A stretch of 27,002 nucleotides of DNA from Phoronis ovalis (taxonomy: Eukaryota > Phoronida > Phoronidae), in the NCBI GenBank assembly GCA_028565635.1, contig JAOXYB010046169.1, positions 1 through 27,002 of the forward strand, given 5' to 3'. The notes below the pieces were generated by a model. It did no database searches. It was given only the letters and a program-made list of their open reading frames with translations, and was not told where the DNA came from. Every line of letters starts with the position of its first letter. Position 1 is the stretch's first letter. Below are positions 21,101-27,002 of this stretch, piece after piece. The translations under genes were made by a program, and so were the position numbers.

Positions 21101-23996
21101 CTAGGAGCATACTACATAGATTCTCAGTTCTGTGAAAAAGCTATACACTACTTTGAAAAGGCTGCTCTTATACAGTAAGTATATACGTTTGTGATACTAA
21201 TGTAGCTATACACAGTTTTTGCAAGTTTAAAAGGTTACAAGATTGCTACTTATCTGATATTTACCTGACATTGTTTTCATGCTAAAAAGAAAATTTTATT
21301 GTGAATAACTGAAACAGGTAAACTGTACTATAAAAATGTGAAGAATAACTTCTTCAGCTATGAGTCGAACCAAATTGACATGTTTTCTTGAAACGTGTAT
21401 ATGACAAAATGAAAAATTTGAAGTATGTTCCATACCTGGCAACAGATAAGAAAAATTGTGTTTTTTGTTTTAGACCAAATCAAGTCAAATGGCAATTGAT
21501 GGTTGCCAGCTGTCATAGGAGGAGTGGTAATTACCAGCAAGCTTTGGAAACCTACAAAACAATACACAGAAAATTCCCTGAGAATGTTGAATGTAAGTTA
21601 TAAATGCTATTTGGTCTCTTGAATGGTTGGCATACTTTAATTTGCTCACATGCAGTTTTAGCTAAAAATGTTGTAAACAACGCAGCTGCTTCTATTACTT
21701 CATGCCTTTGAAATGCCAGCTTGTATTGGGATATTGATGATGCTCATGAGATGTGCATGAAACCTTTTTAGACTGGTCAAGTCAATATACTTCACTATGT
21801 TAATATCACCCTTGTAAATGACAACTATCAATGATCACCACAAACGAAAGAAAACTACAACGGATTTAGAAAAAAAGCTCCTTTGACTTGAAAACTCTAA
21901 AAAGTTGCTTGGATTGATTAACTTGAGGTACCTCCCATGCAGTCACATATCTGTTATCATTTTCAGGTTTGAAATTCTTAGTAAGGTTGTGTACAGATCT
22001 GGGATTAAAAGAGGTCCAGGAATATGCCAATGCATTGAAAAAAGCAGAGAAAGCAAAAGAACTGAAAGAACAAAGAGCCAATAGTGGTCGTCATGGTAGT
22101 GGACGTAATAAAAGGGAGAGCAGTGCAGGAAGTGGTATGTAGCGTAGAACGTCTTTGTTGAAGTGCAAGCAGACAGTGAAATTACAGTTATTTTCATGAA
22201 AATTATTTCTTTTCCAAGCTATACTGATAGCTTGGAATGGATAACACTAGTCGTTCTGCCACATTCAGCCTGTCAACTGTTTTGCTATGGCTAGTATAAG
22301 CACTTTGCCATACTAGACATTCAAGAAACCACAGTAGCTAGTGCCATCTAGTGGCAAAGAATGTTTTCTGCAAGTCTCATTAAAAAATGAATCAATTACA
22401 ATAAATTATGCATACCAATTTGTTTTAGTTCAGGTAAGAGTATATGTGTATGAACCTAACATCCCTTTATGTCTTGGTGTTTATAATTATTATTTAGCTT
22501 AAGGATTATAATTTACTTGTGACCTGAATGTCTATATCAAAAACAAGGTAATATGTTATTGCTATTCAAACAATTGATAATCCTATTTCATCATATTTGT
22601 ATACTGAATGTATAACAGCTAAAACAATATCAAAATATCAACTTCCTAATATGAATTACTGATAAACTAATATTATATTACCTAATGAATGTAAAATGAT
22701 ATTTTTGCATAGCAAGAAATGTCTTTAAATGAATGCCTCTGAGAATTTGAAACAATCTTTCAATGTTCGTAAATTATTATTTCCAAAAACTTTATCTCAA
22801 GGGAAACATTTTGCATAGTATGCCCTTACCCAGTCAACCATTAGATCGTTTTCCCCTTATCTGGTTTGTAGCCTAAAAGCAAGGCACTTGGGCAACATAA
22901 AATCATGCCCCTTCCAAATGAAAATTTCAAATAATCCAAGCACTCCTTGCATTATATGTGAATTGTACTGAAAGTATTGATTGTGAGTCATAATTCTATG
23001 CACAGTGAGCATGATAAGAGAATATTGAAATTTCTATTGCGAAGATATAGTTAAAAAAACAGTTAAAATCATGAACGGAACAAGTTTCTCACTTTTGTAT
23101 TAAACCAAAGGGAAATTACATAGCAACTTGGTCAGTAGAGATTTAACATCATAGTAACACCAAAAAAGAAGGGAACGCTATCTGACGTGAATGTGAAGGA
23201 TTATAGTTTGCAGGTTGTCCGTGTATTAACCAATTTTAGAATGTGATCATCAGGATAGATGCAGCGAGAATCCTACTCATTTGATGAACTGACAGAAGAC
23301 AAACTTCAATATGGTGCCTCTGAGTGAACATGATTGGTACAGGCCTTGGTTTTTTCTGTTTTCTTTTGTTTACAATTCAAATTTAATTGCAGATCATAGT
23401 GGCAGTGGTAGTCGACGGTCAAGTGCTAGAGGTCAAAGATCAGCCACTGGTAGTGGACGTAAAAAACCACCAACATTTGATGATGATGATGGAGCGTATC
23501 AAATTTCAGGAAAACAAGAAATTGGTAAAAAAACCTGTTATATTTCTTTCTTGAATTTGAAATAGTGATTATACTATTTTCTTAGTGATGTCATTCTTTT
23601 ACTCTGCTGTCCGATATTTGGAAGTTTCAAAGTGTGTCAGTTTTTTATGTTTAATACACAGAGAGATCTAGTGATAAGCAAATAAAAGTCTTGGTAATTA
23701 TCACAAATTATTATGGATATAGAAACACAAACAATTACAAAAACAAATTAAATGTAGTCAACTACCCAGCAAAAAAGAGAAGCTTGCAACATGAAGTGTT
23801 TTTTTTCATGACCATGCTGAGGACCTCTGGTGGAGGATGGAAGCATGATACTCTGTGTTGTTCTGTTGCAGATTCCAATTATGTTGATCCACTGGGTCCT
23901 CAAATGGAACGTCCAAAGACAGCAGCAAAACGGAAAGATCCCGCAGAAGATGAGTTTGGTGATGAAGAATTAGGAGATGATTTATTACCTGAATAG
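12189..23996 (+). CDS. IFT88: Intraflagellar transport protein 88, TPR-repeat IFT-B subunit
   Basis: Core subunit of the IFT-B train that carries cargo along ciliary microtubules (osm-5 in nematodes, Polaris/Tg737 in mouse). Coding exons: 12189-12275, 12705-12770, 13090-13261, 13488-13654, 14255-14359, 14995-15212, 15532-15763, 16405-16562, 17005-17104, 17906-17992, 18874-19060, 20280-20427, 20795-20906, 21059-21174, 21474-21592, 21967-22134, 23393-23524, 23872-23996. Phases all agree, giving 832 residues, the usual length for the family. Conserved landmarks: EDDLYSGFNDYN near the N terminus, FQQAVVKTSHGRKPP, RPMTAVRAAGF, TPR blocks at about 200-340 and 420-710 (AYYIDSQFCEKAIHYFEKA is typical), a basic Lys/Glu stretch, a Ser/Gly/Arg-rich linker at about 735-790, and the acidic end DEFGDEELGDDLLPE. 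Two ATGs are adjacent; the frame is open upstream to the acceptor but has no other ATG in this exon. It is divergent from the XPNPEP2-like gene and 945 bases ahead of afadin. Confidence 0.97.
12276..13489 (+). other. IFT88 introns after coding exons 1-3
   Basis: Introns are 12276-12704, 12771-13089 and 13262-13487. The third contains a small tandem duplication: TCTATACTATGT occurs twice, about 18 bases apart, at 13303-13332. Coding exon 3 has an internal CAG/GTATGG at about 13165, a usable alternative donor that would shorten the exon and shift the frame. Nothing else is supported. Confidence 0.55.
13804..14010 (+). other. Intronic open frame of 68 codons, doubtful
   Basis: This frame lies inside the IFT88 intron 13655-14254. 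Its translation has a balanced, protein-like composition (ELRKHCIVKNAVI, WNDLDTFLELHQEHADGLL) that is less Phe/Leu/Ile-biased than other chance frames here. Against it: a TGA stop sits just upstream of the ATG, no acceptor or donor is obvious, and I know no IFT88 exon at this place. It could be a fragment of an old transposase or simply chance. Confidence 0.2.
14360..14994 (+). other. IFT88 intron after coding exon 5
   Basis: This 635-base intron has a standard GTAAGT donor and TTCTAG acceptor. I see no repeat, RNA or coding element in it. Confidence 0.6.
15876..16156. repeat. Tandem repeat, period about 123 bases, 2.4 copies
   Basis: Copy 1 runs 15876-15998, copy 2 15999-16103, and a partial third copy about 16104-16156. 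Shared words include CTGTTGCAATCAAATT, CCATGCCTGATTTAATATT, ACACTGTGAT and TCTGTTGCCACA. Copies differ by point changes and by small deletions; the third lacks the first half. The array lies in the IFT88 intron 15764-16404. The period is in the range of minisatellite or short satellite monomers. Confidence 0.9.
17105..18873 (+). other. IFT88 introns after coding exons 9 and 10
   Basis: The introns 17105-17905 (801 bases) and 17993-18873 (881 bases) flank the short 87-base exon 17906-17992. They are AT-rich and I find no repeat or gene in them. The 87-base exon is phase 0 at both ends, so skipping it would keep the frame while removing 29 residues of a TPR region. Confidence 0.55.
19151..19863. 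mobile_element. Foldback MITE-like element flanked by TTAA
   Basis: Almost the whole middle of the IFT88 intron 19061-20279 is a long imperfect inverted repeat. The left arm is about 19155-19462 and the right arm about 19498-19859, separated by a loop of roughly 35 bases. By eye the arms are around 75-80 percent identical, with exact blocks such as GAAAGTATACAACT, ACCATTTTGGG and TTTATTCACACTT in inverted orientation. The right arm has an extra segment of about 50-60 bases (about 19572-19630). TTAA occurs immediately outside both ends (19151-19154 and 19860-19863), the target-site duplication expected of piggyBac-type elements. No transposase is present, so it would be non-autonomous. The TTAA reading is inference, since TTAA is common in AT-rich DNA; the inverted repeat itself is plain in the sequence. 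Confidence 0.8.
20428..21473 (+). other. IFT88 introns after coding exons 12-14
   Basis: Introns 20428-20794, 20907-21058 (152 bases, the shortest in the gene) and 21175-21473 have standard GT-AG ends. Nothing beyond splice signals is seen. Confidence 0.6.
22135..23392 (+). other. IFT88 intron after coding exon 16
   Basis: At 1,258 bases this is the longest IFT88 intron. It contains the CTCF-type motif listed separately. The following coding exon (23393-23524, 132 bases) is phase 1 at both ends and encodes only the low-complexity Ser/Gly/Arg linker, so it could be skipped without breaking the frame. Confidence 0.6.
22339..22357 (-). promoter_or_regulatory. CTCF-type binding motif
   Basis: On the minus strand the site reads TTGCCACTAGATGGCACTA, which agrees at every position with the degenerate vertebrate CTCF consensus CCASYAGRKGGCR and its flanks as I know it. 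CTCF is present in most bilaterians and its core motif is well conserved. The site lies in the IFT88 intron before the last two exons, about 2.6 kb from the afadin start, and could mark a boundary between the two genes. Confidence 0.5.
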
Positions 23997-24569
23997 AAAG
24001 TTTATTATTACAAGAACAGTCTAATTTATTAACATATTCACAATTAGTTGATGAACTAAATATTTGTGTGGTACATTAGTGACTTTCAGATACTAATAGA
24101 AAGCAGCACATAACTGTGCCTTCGCCATTTGCACAAATTGTCAACAAACAAACCGCTGAACATAATGAACACCTGAACAGCCAGGTAGCAGAGGATATCT
24201 AGTGACTGATGTACTATGGAACTTCTTTGAAATAGTCATATTTCTTTTCTACAGACCTGTTTTATCATTTGATCGAAATCAGGGTAGATTCTGGAAACAA
24301 TTTACTAATTTAACTGTCCTATTGTAAGAAAATATTTTTGTAACTTTTGCAAAAAAAATGGAATCATGTTGGATTTTGTTGGATAACACTGTTGTTTGCT
24401 GTTTAAGTTTCCATCCATCCTTTAAATGCATGGAGTTTTGAACTATTAATATAAGTTTTAACAATGTTTGATGCTTTATTCTCTTAGTTTAAATATCACT
24501 AAGCAAATGAACTGTTTCCTTTTGCACTTCATTCAATCAAGAAATTACTTCCTGCTTAAAAAAGTGCTT

Positions 24570-24585
24570 TCCACTTAAAAGTGGA
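24570..24585. promoter_or_regulatory. Palindrome with NK2-type homeodomain sites
   Basis: TCCACTTAAAAGTGGA is a perfect palindrome with seven-base arms. Each arm contains the AAGTGG core bound by NK2-class homeodomain proteins; one arm reads TTAAGTGG on the minus strand, the full consensus. It lies about 360 bases upstream of the afadin start codon. Confidence 0.35.
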
Positions 24586-24777
24586 GCATTTATCTTTGCA
24601 AGTTCTATTTACTATACAATTATATAACTGCATTGACACTTATGCAGAGTGAAATCGCGATCAAATACATTAAAGTATTTCTCTTTTCATACAATTTACA
24701 ATAACACATCATTGCATCTTTGTATATCAGCTGCTGAACTTTGACCTTTGGTTTCTTTGCATGGCCATCAATATTAT

Positions 24778-24789
24778 TACGCATGCGCA
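24778..24789. promoter_or_regulatory. NRF1-like site upstream of afadin
   Basis: TACGCATGCGCA matches the NRF1 palindrome YGCGCAYGCGCR at 11 of 12 positions in the minus orientation. CpG-containing sites are otherwise scarce in this AT-rich DNA. It lies about 155 bases before the afadin ATG, a usual position for NRF1 in TATA-less promoters of broadly expressed genes. Confidence 0.5.
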
Positions 24790-24941
24790 CTTGGTGGCTT
24801 GCGTACAGCCGTTTAGAATAGATATTTGCGACAGCAGTGGGTTGGAATATCCTAGATATACGAGTTAAGATCAACACAGAATTCATATATACTTGACATG
24901 TTAGGATAGATCAAAGATTGTGGAGTATTATAACATCAGCT

Positions 24942-25046
24942 ATGGAAGGATATAAACGAGACGAAGACCGTCTAAAATTATTAGATCAGATCACAGAATG
25001 GAATGCAAACCGGCTAGATTTGTTCGAAATCTCTCCTCCAAATGAG
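24942..25046 (+). CDS. AFDN: Afadin (AFDN, canoe), first coding exon only
   Basis: Afadin is a large scaffold that ties nectins and other junction proteins to actin and binds Rap1/Ras through two N-terminal RA domains, followed by FHA, DIL and PDZ domains. Only 35 codons are inside the window. They encode RDEDRLKLLDQITEWNANRL followed by DLFEISPPNE, which closely matches the vertebrate N terminus (RDEERRKL, then HHWNANRLDLFEIS). The exon ends in phase 0 at GAG/GTAGGC; read-through reaches a stop at 25100. The ATG at 24942 is the first in frame; TTG at 24918 is the only earlier alternative and is not needed. The rest of the gene lies right of the window. Confidence 0.88.
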
Positions 25047-27002
25047 GTAGGCATTGCTTTAGTTTATGTTATTCTTCGTGCTTATTTAACGTCGAAATGA
25101 TGAGAATAATTAATTAGTGATGCCCATGCGTTAAAAAGTTGTCGGTGAAATGGGGATTTTCTATGAGAAGTTGATTTATTCAGTGTGGGAGTTGTCCCAC
25201 AGTTTTTAAATTTCCAATATGGCGGCCTCCTGTGTCTTATGAAAAAGTAGAAAAATTTCAAATATTTTCTGCTAAAATCATTTAAATTCCGAATCCATAT
25301 ACATTTCAGATAGTTTAAAATGTACTGTTATGTAAGGTCTATTATCTGCGAAAAGCAAATGTGATTTTTAAGCATGTAATGTTGTTGATTTAATCGGAAA
25401 AAGGGCACCTGTCGAAATTAAAAAGTTTGAATATAGTAAATAGGCGGAAGAGGGTGGGTTCCCTGGCAAAATAAATGATTTTCACAAATACTAGTGCCAT
25501 TAGTCATAGATTTTCGTGTGGGTATTGCAGACATGTGGTTTAGTATGTGTTAAATCGAAATAGTAATTACTAACGTAGTAACAATGTTCTGGTCTAAAAC
25601 TAAAAGTTCATATACACAACAAATTTGAATTAATAACCAATTTGTCATTATTTATGATTATTACATCCTAAGGCCAGTGATCTTATCAAATTTTATCACA
25701 GCAAAATATGCAAATGCGTATTAAATAGGTGACTGTGCTATAATAATTTGCTCTTCTGTTTACTGAGATGATTGCATGTCCTATGAAAAATGTCTTCGAT
25801 GAGGAAGTAAAGTCAGACTGTGTATCAGATCTACACGGAAGAATATGACTTGACTTAAGTACATCTGTGTATGTATACAGAAAATTTATAATATTATTCA
25901 ACTATTTGAAGATTCGGTTGTCTTGAGTTATAAGAACTACCAACCAATCTAATTGGTACATTCGGAATCATGTTAATAAAAAAACTTAACAATCTATATA
26001 TGTGTTTGCTGGAATTTAATGTTTCCTGAGTTAACTTTGGTTCTAAGTAAAATATTGCAGTATTACATGTCAGTAAAACTATCCTACACATACTATATGT
26101 TTATAAGACAAACCACAAATTAATTCAATTTACTTGTGTTAGTGCTAATCTGATTTGTATGTGTGAATCAAATGTTGATAATAAATAGTGTGTGTTTAGT
26201 TTTGACTAAAGTGAATTAAGGGCAGATTGTGGTTTTGAGTGGAAAGCAGAACATATAAATGTGTAGAAATTTTGTAGCATATTCTTTTTTTCAACAATAT
26301 GACCATTTGTGTTGTTCAAAAGTAAAAACATGTACGTTTTCTGTTTAAACTAGAAAATTTATCATGGGAACTGTTTGCAAACTCATTTGTGACCCAGGTG
26401 TTTTTTTGGCATTATCAGCATTAATATATATTGGAGAAAAAAAAACACTGAAACAATATGGGTGATAACCTTATACACACATTTGCTAGATATTATAATG
26501 ATTGTCTCAATCTGGTCTAGAGCTTAAAAATAACCAAATAAGAAAAGAAACTCAGTTACTATATATATAGTTGAGTAACATAAGTGGCATTCATAGTTGA
26601 CTAGAAATGAAAAAATGTTTATAGCAGTTGTATTTGACTCATCTGAGCGGATTGGAATATTGCCATCAGTCCACCTGCCTGAAGGCAGTAACTTTCTGTA
26701 GGGATTAGTTATAATATATATATATTCTAAAATTTATCATACTTCATCAGGAATAACATCAGGTTTGTTTCTGGGACATTTTGTGTTTTGCTGGGATAGT
26801 TTATAACAACTTTATAAAGGTTAATGCATGGAAGTTGAAATAAAATATGTAAAGCTTTGTATGTATAATAGACCCCAGGACAGACACATGGCTCAAGGGC
26901 TGACATGTAATACTGCAATATTTTACTTAAGGCTTGTTCCCATTGTTAAGCGCGCTCAACTTGGTGGCTTAAATAAAGCCCTCAAAAAATAAAGTACGCA
27001 TG
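25047..27002 (+). other. Start of afadin intron 1
   Basis: No further afadin exon is recognised in these 1,956 bases; the next would begin with a conserved LEFHGV-like segment, which I do not find. Besides the YY1-type motif, there is a small hairpin at 26550-26576 (ACTCA and TGAGT around a self-complementary ACTATATATATAGT). Open frames here are on the minus strand, short and unconvincing. Confidence 0.6.
25216..25226 (+). promoter_or_regulatory. YY1-type motif in afadin intron 1
   Basis: AATATGGCGGC matches the YY1 consensus AANATGGCGGC exactly. It lies 170 bases downstream of the first coding exon. YY1 sites of this form are usually found just downstream of transcription starts, so it may be part of the afadin promoter region or mark an alternative start. 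Confidence 0.5.

Larger units (their letters stand above)
23997..24941. other. IFT88 3' flank and afadin upstream region
   Basis: No canonical AATAAA follows the IFT88 stop on the plus strand; ATTAAA at 24669-24674 is the best poly(A) candidate I see. If used it would make a 3' untranslated region of nearly 700 bases and end only about 250 bases before the afadin start codon. The right half holds the NK2-like palindrome and the NRF1-like site listed separately. No TATA box for afadin is evident. Confidence 0.5.

Noticed and set aside
23691-23871. Upstream extension of the last IFT88 exon
   Set aside because: The frame is open into the intron, but the acceptor at 23871 joins in the correct phase and the extension has no similarity to IFT88.
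24620-24886. 88-codon minus-strand frame upstream of afadin
   Set aside because: It overlaps the probable afadin promoter, has no recognisable domain, and reads as chance composition.

Overview
The window is nuclear DNA from an animal, most likely an AT-rich invertebrate (mollusc or another lophotrochozoan is a guess, not shown). It carries spliced genes with GT-AG introns of about 150 to 4,000 bases, whose products match animal-specific or ciliary protein families. GC content looks close to 30 percent, lower in introns than in exons. There is no bacterial gene organisation, no operon, no CRISPR array and no recognisable RNA gene. Joining exons by hand reproduces three known proteins with matching splice phases.

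Layout. (1) Positions 243-11415, minus strand: the first 14 coding exons (516 codons) of a secreted or membrane-anchored Xaa-Pro aminopeptidase resembling XPNPEP2; its 3' part lies left of the window. (2) Positions 11416-12147: a compact region between two divergently transcribed genes, with a TATA box facing the peptidase and a CCAAT box plus CRE on the other side. (3) Positions 12189-23996, plus strand: a complete IFT88 gene, 18 coding exons and 832 residues, the TPR-repeat subunit of the IFT-B complex that builds cilia. (4) Positions 23997-24941: intergenic and upstream DNA with NRF1-like and NK2-like sites. (5) Position 24942 to the right edge, plus strand: the first coding exon of afadin (AFDN, canoe in flies) and the start of its first intron.

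The three genes have unrelated jobs (peptide trimming outside the cell, ciliary transport, and linking cell junctions to actin), so the window is a neighbourhood, not a functional module. Sharing of regulation is plausible only for the divergent XPNPEP2/IFT88 pair.

I see no clear new biological system. The most interesting unexplained structures are a roughly 710-base foldback element flanked by TTAA inside an IFT88 intron, a second smaller foldback inside an XPNPEP2 intron, a 123-base-period tandem repeat in another IFT88 intron, a full-consensus CTCF-type motif, and a GC-richer, arginine-rich open reading frame cut by the left edge.
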